NCBI GenBank assembly: GCA_001936135.1 | Contig: CP012816.1 | Location: forward strand, 2,663,501 to 2,727,500 | Source: Saccharomycopsis fibuligera x Saccharomycopsis cf. fibuligera | Taxonomy: Eukaryota; Ascomycota; Saccharomycetes; Ascoideales; Saccharomycopsidaceae | Reading direction: 5' to 3' | Length of the DNA: 64,000 nt | Part shown: piece by piece, positions 30,011 to 40,129 of the stretch | How the letters are laid out: every line of letters begins with the position of its first letter | Numbering within the stretch: the stretch's first letter is position 1 | The notes under the pieces: generated by a model | The model's input: the letters and a program-made list of their open reading frames with translations, nothing else | Told to the model about the DNA's origin: nothing | Databases searched by the model: none | Program-made: the position numbers and the translations under genes

Positions 30011-31699
30011 TCAATCCCAAAGGAAGGAAAAAAAGTTCCAACTCTTCTTCTTTGGCGGTGTCTCCGGATGGTCCTCCACATCCTTGAACAATGCTGCCAA
30101 TTGCACTTCTTCTGGGCGCCAATATCTGGTCTTCATAAAGAACTTCCAGAAAGAGTACAACCCGCCGGCCAACGGAATAATGAAGTAGGCGCTGAAGAAG
30201 GAGCTAATGTCAAAATGGCCATGGATGAAATTGGTGAACCCGCCAGTCAACAACAAAATCACCGACGCGACGCCGGAAATCCAGGCCGCCGCTGGCGCAA
30301 AGGGCACGGTGTGAGGAAGTCTGCTCCGTGGGATTCCCTGGGCCTTCATTGCCCTCATGAGCGAGATATGGTTAGCGCTGATTAGAATCCAGTTTAGCAA
30401 AAGGCGCGCTGAGATCAAGTTTTGGCACCAGTTGAAGACGTTGGCGGCACCGCTTTGCAAGTTCATGTACGAGAGCGGCGTGAAAAGGGCGATGAAAACG
30501 ACACCGTTGTAAGGAAGCCCTCGCTTGTTGGTTTTGAGAAATATCTTGGGCGCCTGGTTCTTGATAGCCAAGGCAAACAAGTTTCTGGCGCCAGCGGCAA
30601 GTGAGATGTTGGCGGCACTAAACGCGCTGGTCAAGACGCCGGCGTTGATGATGTGTGGAAGCACTTTGATGCCGGCGTTGTTGATGGCAATGACATAAGG
30701 TGACGACTCCGCGTTTCCGTTGGAACTGGCAATTCGCTTGTCGCTAGACTTGACAATTAGGGTTAGAAAGAAAACAGTAAGCAACATCAAGGTTGTGACT
30801 CTATAGAAAACCCGCTTGCATGCTTTGAACACTGACAATCTCGGATTGGCTACCTCGCCGGCCATGTTGGCAGCATTTTGCACCCCGCCATATGAATACA
30901 CAACCCCGTTCAATGCTTTCCAGAATGCAATAAACTTGCCCAAATTCCCCTTGGCAATGATTCCGTTGAACGGTCCCGGATCGCGCCAGTACTTGAAACC
31001 AATTGCCTTGTGATCTGGGCCTCCTCCGCAAGTTATCACTAGCGAAGTAACCATCAAGCCGATCAAAAGGCAAATTTTAATGATGCCGAAAATATACTCC
31101 ACCTCGCCGTAAAACCTAACGTTCCACGAGTTGAAAGCAACAATGAGAACGATAATGATGGTGATCCAGACTGCTTCGTTGACGTCTGTCCAGAACCCCA
31201 CGATTACCGCCCCGGCGATGATCTCACTTGGCATAATACACGACCACACTTCAAGCCAGCCGAACGTGAAGCCCCATGCGGGATCCACAAAATGCTCTAA
31301 ATGGCGCACCACCGAGGAAGTTGTTGGCATTAGTGCAGCTACTTCAGCAAGAGCAATCTGGTTCAATCCAACCACAACAGCCACCACCGCGTAGGCAATC
31401 AACATGCCTGCAGGACCCGTTGTATGAAGCACGCCGCCGCTACTGAGAAAGATCCCCGTGCCAAAAACCCCCACAAGAGCAATAATTTGCAAATGCCGCT
31501 CTTTCAAGCTGGCCTTGAGTCGAGTTCTATCTTCTAGGAAAACGTTTTCTCGCGAATCATAGTCGCTTTCGTTGCTGTTGTTGGAATGTGGGAAATATGG
31601 GGGCTCTATGCCATGGGCGCTGATTTTTGTTATGTTTTTGTCCTTAGTTGGCTCTTCCCGTATGCTTTTTGAGGCCGAGTCCGCAACCTCTATGGACAT
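30011..31699 (-). CDS. amino-acid permease (APC/YAT family)
   Basis: 562 residues, ATG at 31699. The cytoplasmic N terminus (about 75 residues) ends in LKERHLQIIALVGVFGTGIF, the conserved start of transmembrane segment 1 in fungal amino-acid permeases. About 12 hydrophobic segments follow. Family motifs seen: GPAGMLIAYAVV, ALAEVAALMPT, the AFWKALNGVVYSYGGVQ segment with GEVANPR, and ISARLLLNWILISANHI in place of the usual later-helix motif. The C-terminal tail of about 50 residues is hydrophilic. It imports amino acids or a related cation at the plasma membrane using the proton gradient. The exact substrate class is not readable; an Agp2- or Agp3-like member is possible. Overall composition is GC-rich like its neighbours. 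Confidence 0.88.
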   Translation of the reverse strand: MSIEVADSASKSIREEPTKDKNITKISAHGIEPPYFPHSNNSNESDYDSRENVFLEDRTRLKASLKERHLQIIALVGVFGTGIFLSSGGVLHTTGPAGMLIAYAVVAVVVGLNQIALAEVAALMPTTSSVVRHLEHFVDPAWGFTFGWLEVWSCIMPSEIIAGAVIVGFWTDVNEAVWITIIIVLIVAFNSWNVRFYGEVEYIFGIIKICLLIGLMVTSLVITCGGGPDHKAIGFKYWRDPGPFNGIIAKGNLGKFIAFWKALNGVVYSYGGVQNAANMAGEVANPRLSVFKACKRVFYRVTTLMLLTVFFLTLIVKSSDKRIASSNGNAESSPYVIAINNAGIKVLPHIINAGVLTSAFSAANISLAAGARNLFALAIKNQAPKIFLKTNKRGLPYNGVVFIALFTPLSYMNLQSGAANVFNWCQNLISARLLLNWILISANHISLMRAMKAQGIPRSRLPHTVPFAPAAAWISGVASVILLLTGGFTNFIHGHFDISSFFSAYFIIPLAGGLYSFWKFFMKTRYWRPEEVQLAALFKDVEDHPETPPKKKSWNFFSFLWD

Positions 31700-32390
31700 T
31701 TTTATTTTATTTTTTCTGCGTATATTCGTGCGCGTTTGCGGTATCGGTGTGGACGTATGCTATTTGGAGTAGAAGAGTTGGTCTAGCTAATAACCTTCTT
31801 TATTAAAGGTCCTTGACGAAATTTTATTAAGAAAACGCCCAGATTCCTCGTCACATCTCATAAAAGAAAGGAGAAAAATTTTTTTTTTCTTGACGTGATC
31901 TATCAATTCCTCGGAGAAGACCAAATGTACTTATACGCCGAAGGACCTACCTGGATCGTCGGCGACGCATTAGTTATTGGACATTGAAGAAGAAGAAGAA
32001 GAAGAAAAAAAAAAAAAAAAATAAAAGCAAGCAAATTACAGATCAAAGGAAAACATACATTAGACAATCAATCATTTTATTAGCAGCCAAAACAGCCAGC
32101 CAGCGGTGATTAACAATCTTATCTATTGTTGATGCCACTAAAATCGCCATTTCTTTCCCTGAAGGGCCGAGTCAACTGCATGCTAGCAGAGACAACTGCG
32201 CTGTTGCGCTGTAGTGCCTACTATGCGATAGCCCAGTTTTAGGGAATACCGCATATACTAACAATTGTGGAAGATCGTGCAGCTAAAGTTACAGCTCAAA
32301 GCTGAGTTTTTACGCATAATAATAATTAATTAAGTACTTTTACTACTTAGTAGTTACTGCGCAGTGCCTGCGCTGCAACGAGGCAAAATG

Positions 32391-32424
<34 letters not shown>

Positions 32425-33759
32425 AAAAAATATCAGGCCTCGAAAAGGCGGGCCGAACAGGCCGCACAAGAAAACACTCAAGCATAATTTAACAAAGCTA
32501 ACCGACAGGCCAAAACACTAATAAGCCAATTGAACAACATTCTTCATAGAAGCTATAATTGGTAAATCTGTTGACAGAAATGAAGTCTTTAGAAGGAAGT
32601 CTCGGAATGCGGGCTGCTGCCCGAAAAATGGCCTGCGATTTTTAGCTGCCGGGCGGTATGGTATGCCTTTGACAGTCAGCACCATACTTGCTAACCAGTG
32701 TTCGTGATAACCTACCGAAAAGGGATATCTCAACCTGAAGGTACATACGACAATGGTAATCCTAGCTGGGTTTTGTAATGTTAGTTTATACCAACTAACT
32801 TATACCAAAGTGCCTGTCGCATACGCGCAAACAGCAGAGATCGTTTCACACATCTGGAGAGCTGAAATGGACCGATCTTTTATTCTTCGAGCGGGACTTG
32901 GAGTAAACCAGTTAACGCATTATGAGCGGGGGGTAAGATCTGGTCTAATTACTTGTAATTAGCGCACCTGCCTCAACCATTATCATTTCAAATCAAAAAT
33001 TTTGCTACTGCCAGTGTATGCTGACGCTGTTTCTGATGCGGCTTCTCATTCGCCGTTTGCCAGCTAATGTTGTTACTGTCAGTTTTCTTGTCTAAGCATA
33101 TGGCAACTACATCAATACTAATCAATGCTTTTCGACAAAATATCCGTCTCTTGCAAAAGAAAAAAAGCCGCGGCATTTGCTTCAAAGCGAATCAAAGCAC
33201 AATAGACACCGATTCCCTTTTTTTTTTTTCTTACCTCTTTCTTGAATTTATCATTCTCTTATGTCTGTGCTTAGTCTCGCCTTAGGGATACGGGCCTTTA
33301 TGTGGCTCTCGCACTTACATGTAGTCTAATATATGACTTTGTATTATGGACGCTTGATCCCTCTACAAATTAATAATACTAATTCTTGATGCACCACTAA
33401 CCGCTTTCTTTTTTTGCTCAAAGCGTCGCTGACATCTGAGTGAGCGCTCATTGGCTGGAAACGACTGTGTCTCATCACGGCTGCCCATTGTACAAATTAT
33501 GCATGGCGATCATTTCTTTACGCTTCGGAAGGGGGCATTTCTGTCTCAGTGTTGGACACACATGTTGGCTCTCGGGAAATAAGATTAAAAAAAAAAAAAC
33601 CATTTTAGGAGAAAACGCGAATATAAGTACGGTATATTGTGAAATAGTATACATCATGAAATGAAATTGACAAAGAGCCGAAAAATTTAAAAATAGAGTA
33701 TAAACGCAGAAAACAAAATGCATCACGAAGAAAATACAAGGCAATATTTCGTACAAGTC
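31700..33759. other. 2-kb intergenic region, no gene supported
   Basis: Contains a GAA run leading into an A run (31987-32021) and a 32-nt A run (32391-32422). It also has several short frames of unrecognised composition, including a 71-codon minus-strand frame near 32518-32733. No tRNA or element coding is recognised; mixed composition suggests old insertions. Confidence 0.5.
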
Positions 33760-35436
33760 TCAATCAAAGAGTTCGACTTTTCGGTCTGGAATTCTCAACT
33801 TGAAGCCTTCTTTATTACTAACCCACCTGAACAATGCAGGATGCTGCAACGTCGGTCTTCTAGGTTTTTTCTTTGCTCTGGCATCCTCTTCCTCGTCTTC
33901 TTTATTAAGCGTTTTGATGTCTCTTACTTTCTTGGCTCGTTTTTTCAACAACTTATTTAAAGTGTCTCGTTTCTCTTCTTCTAGCTTTTTTTCGTTCAAG
34001 TTCTTCCTTCTCCGGGCCATCTCTAACCTTCTGAGCTGCTGCTCCTCTTCACTGAGCATCTTTTTCTTTCTGATATCGTTGGACAAGGCGACAAAACTGT
34101 TATTACCACTACTACCGAGAATTGTTGGCATTCTATCAGTTGCGGCGCGCCCAGTAGGAATGGATACGCTGGCAGTATCTTCATCACCACTTTCAACGTT
34201 GATTTCGTCCAAATACTTGCGTCGCTGTCTTTCGGTCATCTTCGTAAGATCTGGCGTGCCTGAAGAATAGTTCTCAAAGTCATCGTCGTCATCGTCATCC
34301 ACCACGTCATCTGTATCAGGAACGCCCAAATCGTCATCTTCTTCCGCTTCATCATCGTACCCTTGTGCACTGTCAAAGTCTTGTTCATCGACTTCTTTGT
34401 AGCTGACAGGTTGTGCGCGAGCTCTCCTACCTCTTCCAGACGCTATTAACGCTGGCGGCGTAGCAGTAGAAGATACAGCTCTTTTACTCTGTTCAACTTT
34501 TGAAGGACTACCAGTAGATTTACCGCCACGTTTTTGCTTTTTCCTAGACGCTGCTGTAGATGCCACAGATGCTGAAGAAGAATAGTCGTCTTCTGAATCT
34601 AAACCTTTGAACTTCTTTCCTCCAACACTAAGTTTGAGTTTGAAATTAGAGCTTTTTTGTCCAGCTTTCGTAGGACTTTCATCTTCAGGGGCCGCTGACC
34701 CATCACCGTCGTCTTGTATAACTTCATCTTCATTTGGTAGAACAACGTCATCATCATCGTCATCCTGAAGTAGCTGATTTGCATTTTCGTCTTCTTCTTC
34801 TTCTTCATAAGCTTGGTAGTCTTCTTCTTCAGGCTCTTCTTCATCTTCTTCATCTTCTTCCTCGTCCTCATCTGCATCTGCGTCTGCTTCTGCTTCTGCC
34901 TCTATATCATCCTCTTCTTCGTCTTCTTCATTAGCAACTTCCTGCAGAGCCTGCAGAGGCTCTGCATGTTCGGCATCCTCTTCACCTTCATCATCAACTT
35001 CTTCTTCATCTTCCACCTCTTCTTCCCCTGCTTCACCTTCCTCATCAACTTCCTCATCCTCTTCATCTTCTTCCCCCTCTTCGTCTTCTTCGTCTTCTTC
35101 ATCTTCTTCGTCTTCTCCTTCTTCATCCTCACCTTCAACCCCTATGCCTTCTTCTCCCACTTCCTCTATCTCTTCTTCACCAGCATCATCGCCTTCTTCT
35201 TCATCGTCATTGTCCTCATAACCTTCTTCTAACTCAACTTCACCTTCGCCTTCACCTTCCCCATCAATATCATCTCCGTCTTCAACTTCGACTTCTTCTT
35301 CTTCTTCTTCGTCATCCACTTCATCATCATCCACATCAAAATCTTCAGAATTCATATCTTCGCTATTGAAGTGCTTCTTGTAGCCTTCTTCATGTTCACT
35401 GGTTATAGACGATAGGTCAGAGTCGCTATAAGACAT
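33760..35436 (-). CDS. IES2: INO80 complex subunit Ies2 (PAPA-1 domain)
   Basis: 558 residues, ATG at 35436. Ies2 is a nuclear subunit of the INO80 chromatin remodeller that stimulates its ATPase. Seen: an extremely acidic region (residues 20-240, mainly Glu/Asp coded by GAA/GAG/GAT tracts), a basic Ser-rich linker, then the PAPA-1 domain at about 445-510 (LSEEEQQLRRLEMARRRKNL, EEKRDTLNKLLKKRAKK). The conserved end FRWVSNKEGFKLRIPD is the short strand motif that closes the family. Yeast Ies2 is 320 residues; the extra length is the acidic region, which is probably length-variable. Confidence 0.88.
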   Translation of the reverse strand: MSYSDSDLSSITSEHEEGYKKHFNSEDMNSEDFDVDDDEVDDEEEEEEVEVEDGDDIDGEGEGEGEVELEEGYEDNDDEEEGDDAGEEEIEEVGEEGIGVEGEDEEGEDEEDEEDEEDEEGEEDEEDEEVDEEGEAGEEEVEDEEEVDDEGEEDAEHAEPLQALQEVANEEDEEEDDIEAEAEADADADEDEEEDEEDEEEPEEEDYQAYEEEEEDENANQLLQDDDDDDVVLPNEDEVIQDDGDGSAAPEDESPTKAGQKSSNFKLKLSVGGKKFKGLDSEDDYSSSASVASTAASRKKQKRGGKSTGSPSKVEQSKRAVSSTATPPALIASGRGRRARAQPVSYKEVDEQDFDSAQGYDDEAEEDDDLGVPDTDDVVDDDDDDDFENYSSGTPDLTKMTERQRRKYLDEINVESGDEDTASVSIPTGRAATDRMPTILGSSGNNSFVALSNDIRKKKMLSEEEQQLRRLEMARRRKNLNEKKLEEEKRDTLNKLLKKRAKKVRDIKTLNKEDEEEDARAKKKPRRPTLQHPALFRWVSNKEGFKLRIPDRKVELFD

Positions 35437-36019
35437 TTTTTCGATTCTTTGATAATTAAGTGTTCAATTTATATATTGGAAGTCAACCTAAATTACTATA
35501 CGCTTACTCTAATCTGTGTATATTTTGAAATTTTGGTGATGTGGGGTCTTAGTTACTTCGTGTATATGATTATAATAATTCACTTTCAGAAGACAAATAA
35601 CAGATAGATTTTAGTTTATTCAAGTAATTTCAAAAACAATACTTCAGACCCTATGCTTCAAATACACTCCATCAAATGACAATATGCTATAGTTCTTTGT
35701 GGCTAGATCCTCCTTTGCAATAGAGCGCTTCGCGCGATGTAATTGATTTTTAGAAAACACGCGCGCACTTGCCGCGCGGTAAAAGCTTTAATTACCCTGT
35801 TTTTTGCGCGGTCATGTTGAGTTTTTCCGCGCCAGAATCCGCTCTGTTTCCGCGGTTAGAATTTGGCATGGCAGCTTCACGCAAAACAAATATACAAGAA
35901 GCGTAAATGGACTGGGTTAAGATTAAATGGTTTTGGCAGCTGCTTCAGTTTAATATGCATTTCTTCAAAAGCATTGTTACGTAGTGTGTCTTGTTAGATC
36001 AGTGGATTACATTGCCTAA

Positions 36020-36740
36020 AGCGGATGGGATTTACATATGGTTGTACGAAAATGACAATAAAGGAATATTAATTTATGATGAAGGAGAATAACTGATCTA
36101 GATGAAAGTGTCTGAAAACATAGAGTCTAAAAACATTTATGAAGGAGAAATAATGGGAAATGGAAAATGGTGTGGTACTATTATTCGATTATGTAATGTG
36201 TGAAAACAAGAATATAGCTTTATTAAAATATACTGAAAGAAGGAAATTTATAAAAAAAAAAAAAAAAATAATAGAGACTTAGTATACAAAACTAAGTTAA
36301 AAACAATTGCAGATTCAAAAGATTTAGATGGATACATGAAAAAATGGATAGAATTAAAAGCTGATAAAGCTTTACTGTAGGCCCTCGAATACACATAAAA
36401 TAACTATAAGAAACAAGCCTGGAAATTTAATAAAAGCTCTAGAACATAATTTTGACTACGTTTCTAAATTCTTTGTTTCTTGGAGTAACACATTTATGAA
36501 GCAGGAAGAATTTAATATAGCGTTAATGACTATACCTTGCAATTACTAGCATGCGGTAATTAAATGAGAGGCTGAAGGATATAACGATTAAAAATAAAAC
36601 AAATAACGCTGCTGATGTAACAGGACATTTTCCTAAATTAAATTTTGAAAAAGAAGAGATTAAGTATAATTCAGGTTATGGAATAGAAGATGAAAAAATA
36701 TTGCAGTGTATGTGCAAATATTTGTGTAAAGAGAATTCGT
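36020..36740 (+). pseudogene. decayed AT-rich coding-like block, origin unknown
   Basis: Several protein-like stretches in shifting plus-strand frames with Lys/Ile/Glu/Asn-rich codons: ADGIYIWLYENDNKGILIYD at about 36024, SKDLDGYMKKWIELKADKAL at about 36316, LIKALEHNFDYVSKFFVSWS at about 36427 and GHFPKLNFEKEEIKYN at about 36622. Stops and frameshifts separate them. Codon use differs from neighbouring genes. Arrangement and the LTR-like TATA box downstream fit an old retroelement gag, but an AT-rich linear-plasmid fragment or a dead host gene are alternatives. Confidence 0.4.
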
Positions 36741-37207
36741 AGAGCTTGGAATTATAATTTTCGTCAAAATCTGATAATCAGAACTACAGACACTGGCCAA
36801 AATTAGAAATTTTTCTTTTCAAGATTACAACATGTGTTAATTGGGTTTGGCTAATATAGACCACATGTGATAACATATCGTAAGATAAGCAGAAAACTTT
36901 GGCTTCGTCGAATATTCCGCCTTGTATCACAGTTGGGCTTTTGAGGAGACCACTTTTTTCAGTATTGCAAGATAAAAGTGAAGTTTATGCATATATGTGT
37001 CATCAAACGCTACTTGCTTTATCTAGATATGTATATATAAGGCTTTGCTTTAGATAAGGAAAGCAATGTGTAATAAGAATTGCTGTATAAGATGTTAAAA
37101 TTTAGGTAGCATTAACTGTAAATAGATTCCTACAAGTGTAACAGTGCCATAAAGAACATATATGCTGTTTAAAAAATATATAAGAGTAATTGTATTTCTC
37201 AACTATC

Positions 37208-37238
<31 letters not shown>

Positions 37239-37278
37239 CAAAAACAAACAAACAAACAAACAAACAAACAAACAAACT
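37208..37278 (+). repeat. poly(A) run followed by CAAA repeat
   Basis: 29 A followed by about nine CAAA units. The same arrangement recurs at 46722-46756, and a CAAA-rich tract lies at 29697-29775. Confidence 0.95.
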
Positions 37279-39239
37279 AAAAGCTTTCAGTTGTAATAGG
37301 GTTTTCCTTGTTAACAAGCTATCATTAAGGTATTCTTTCCCATGTATTCGCTACATCCCTACTTGCAATGATTCTGGTCAAAATGTTATTCTACTGCGTT
37401 TCTTTATTATTTTGTGAAAGTTTTACCAAGTATAGTATCTCATTATGTTGAGAATCAATAAGGCTTCTATTACGATCGCTGTAAAGTTGGAAGCAATTTT
37501 ACTGACATTGACAGACTTCTCTTTTGAGAAATTCTTTCGTTAGTGCCTCACCGTCATTGATAATAATCTACTTTCGATTGGAAATTGTTTATTAGCAACT
37601 ACGCAAGTTAACCAACTTAAAAAGTAGAAATTCTTATCAAGATCAAAAAATGGAGAGGATTTTTTAGGACAACCCTTTTGTAAAGACCAATCGCCTTCTT
37701 TTTAGAAACCTTTTAACTAGGCTTCTCAAGCTGGTGCGAACAGTGCTAGGACAAATATTTGATAATATCTAAGAAAATAATCTGATAATTAGAATAATAT
37801 AAAGAAAACCGTATGGTGTCCAAAATAATATGGTTTACAATAGTGTGTAATATTTTATGGCCAATTTTTGTATATCAACAATTATTTTTGCAGCAAGCTT
37901 ATACATAGTCTTCATAATTTAATGTCTGTTGACTTTTCTTCTGAACTCTAGCTGGGCTTTAAAAATGATAGCATCCTACTTGGAAACTTCTTGCAGGTTA
38001 CACTTCCGCCAATAAAGAATTCAAAACAATGTATTTTACTACCCCTGTTCGGAAGCGCCATATAATAGAACCCATTATTATGCTTTTATGTCTACACGGG
38101 TTCCAACACAGCTTATTGCCATTTGAGAAGTTTACAAAGGCGTACTGTCACTTTAAGTTAGGGGAATAGGGGTATACGTACAGAGTAAAAATTTTTTGTA
38201 TGTACTGGTTTTCTGGTAGTCGTTTTTAATCCTGAGACCTTCAGTGCGACACGCGTACATTTAGATTTTTTGATGCAACGTTTATTTGAAAAACAAGAAT
38301 TTAGCGGACGAGTGTGGCTGCAAGCATATAAAAATCTAGACCCTTGCTTTTCTATTGTGGGCACAATTGGCTTCCTTTGCAACGTTGGGACAAGCGGCTA
38401 CTGTAAAGAGCTAAAACCATTACTAGCACACTATCGTCAAACCACGGCTATTTTTTATCAGGGAAAAAGTGTAAAAGCCGATCCACAGTTACTAGGGCTT
38501 TTTCTAAAATAATTATTTCTGATCGGCCAAATGAGAAAAGTTGAGACGACCATCAACGCCCGACATCCAAATTAGGAAATAATAAATACAAAAGCACACC
38601 AAAGCCGGAAGTCGAGACTAAAAAGCCAAGGTTTTTAGCCACAAATTGGCTAAATCAGGCACTAGCGGTGTACCATGTAAATCGCTCTTGCAAAGTTGCG
38701 TTGATTGTGGATTATCCGTACAGCTAAATTACCAAGCACTTCATGTTAACACTGGCTGCGTTTCTCGTTTTTTTTATACCCTCAAAATATTGAAATGTGC
38801 CTATAATGCTTAACAGGGTTCACCGTACACAATAAACTTATTATTATGCCCGAACAGCAGTTGGAAAACTCTGTTTCACCAGCAATATTATTGTGATCTT
38901 TCCAAAATAGTGGAATGTATCCGATAGAGTGGACGTGGTCAAAAAGACAGAAATACAAAACGCTAACCGTAATCCGCGTTTTCCCTGAGACACGCAGACG
39001 CACGCGGCTAACATGCGCTAGCCTCTTGCGAAACCACTACCCTTGGTCTCTTCCTGTCCAGGGCACACACACCAGTTCTAAATTCCCATCATGGCTCTTC
39101 GAAACATATAAAACTGGCCCTTCTGCGCTTTCCTTTGAAACCAAAACAGTCTTTCTCTTATACTATTCTATCACCATTCTCAAATCAAACCAACTTATTC
39201 GCTCGCTAATAATTAATAACTAATCTTTTAATCTACAGA

Positions 39240-39596
39240 ATGTCTAACGTCACTGTTGTTTCCCTCACCACTACCGAAGTTTCTACTTCTTTCACCACCT
39301 ACTGCCCAGAGTCAGCTGCTACTTCCCTCAACAGTACTGTTCCTGTTCCATCTTCTACTCCAGCTATTATCTCTTCTGCCTCTACCCCAGTTGCTGAATC
39401 CTCTGTCCCAGCTACCTCTGCTCCAGAGTCCTCTTCCCCAGTTTCTTCTGCCCCAGTTTCTTCTGCTGCTACCAGTAGTGCTCCTGTTCACAACATCTCC
39501 ATCAACAGCACTGACATCTCTTCAGGTGCCGGTGTTAGAGGTGCCGCTGTCGGTTCTGTTGCTGGTGTTTTTGCCTTGGCTGCTTTCTTGTTGTAA
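39240..39596 (+). CDS. small Ser/Thr-rich GPI-type cell-wall protein without a visible signal peptide
   Basis: 118 residues: SNVTVVSLTTTEVSTSFTTY at the N terminus, then Ser/Thr/Pro/Ala-rich repeats, an NSTD glycosylation site and a C-terminal GAGVRGAAVGSVAGVFALAA tail that looks like a GPI-attachment signal. The FTTYCPE segment resembles the Ccw12-type wall proteins. Codons are strongly biased (TCT, GCT, GTT, ACC) and there is a TATA box about 130 bp upstream, so it is probably highly expressed. The ATG is preceded by an in-frame stop at 39210 and there is no hydrophobic N terminus. CTACAG immediately before AATG looks like an acceptor, but I find no upstream signal-peptide exon. Either an exon is missed or the protein is a truncated relative. 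Role inferred: wall mannoprotein. Confidence 0.75.
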   Translation: MSNVTVVSLTTTEVSTSFTTYCPESAATSLNSTVPVPSSTPAIISSASTPVAESSVPATSAPESSSPVSSAPVSSAATSSAPVHNISINSTDISSGAGVRGAAVGSVAGVFALAAFLL

Positions 39597-40129
39597 GCTA
39601 ACTAATAACTATACAAGACATCCGTTCTTCAAATGATCAACATAAAATAATGCCTATTAGGAAAACTTTTTTCAATTCTTTTTGACATCCCTTTCTTTTA
39701 ATTCTCTTACCATGAAGCCAATGTTTTAGTCTGCAACATTGAAATTCTGGCTTAAGGGCAAGTGAAATTATTCAAAGCTGTGCTCATGTCTCATATTTAA
39801 ATTTTAATCATACTTAATTATAATTATTATACTTTTTATGCTTCGTTAACCGTTTGATTTTGTTCGACCCCCTATTCTATATGTTATTTTTAATAACTAA
39901 TGAGCTCTTTTCTCATCTTTTTATACAATAATTGTAATACGTTGTAATATGTGTGTGTTGCACACATTAAAAAAATAGTGAAATTTTTTCAGTAGTTATT
40001 TTACGCTTTTATTTAAATCATTTGATTAAATTGCTTAGCTGTTTAGTTATTTAGTTATTTAGTTATTTACAGGCATTATAATACAAAACTTAATTATCAT
40101 TTTATGCTAAAGATACACTTTCTGGTGAT
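39597..40129. other. convergent intergenic region
   Basis: AT-rich 3' regions of the GPI-type gene and QRI7, with TTAGTTAT repeats near 40035-40070. Nothing else is recognised. Confidence 0.6.

Larger units (their letters stand above)
35437..39239. other. 3.8-kb intergenic region with decayed sequence
   Basis: This is the longest gene-free stretch. From left: the IES2 promoter; a cluster of GCGCG-type motifs in AT-rich DNA (35726-35880); an AT-rich decayed coding-like block (36020-36740); a TATATATAAGGCTTTGCTTT box near 37030, like the one near 18115; an A run and CAAA repeat (37208-37278); and the promoter of the 39240 gene with TATA at about 39107. A 79-codon ATG frame at 38274-38512 is not recognised and only weakly plausible. 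Confidence 0.55.

Noticed and set aside
34813-35232. 139-codon Phe/Ile-rich plus-strand frame
   Set aside because: Antisense of the acidic repeat tract of IES2.
38274-38512. 79-codon ATG frame in the IES2-39240 intergenic region
   Set aside because: No recognisable features; flanked by decayed DNA.
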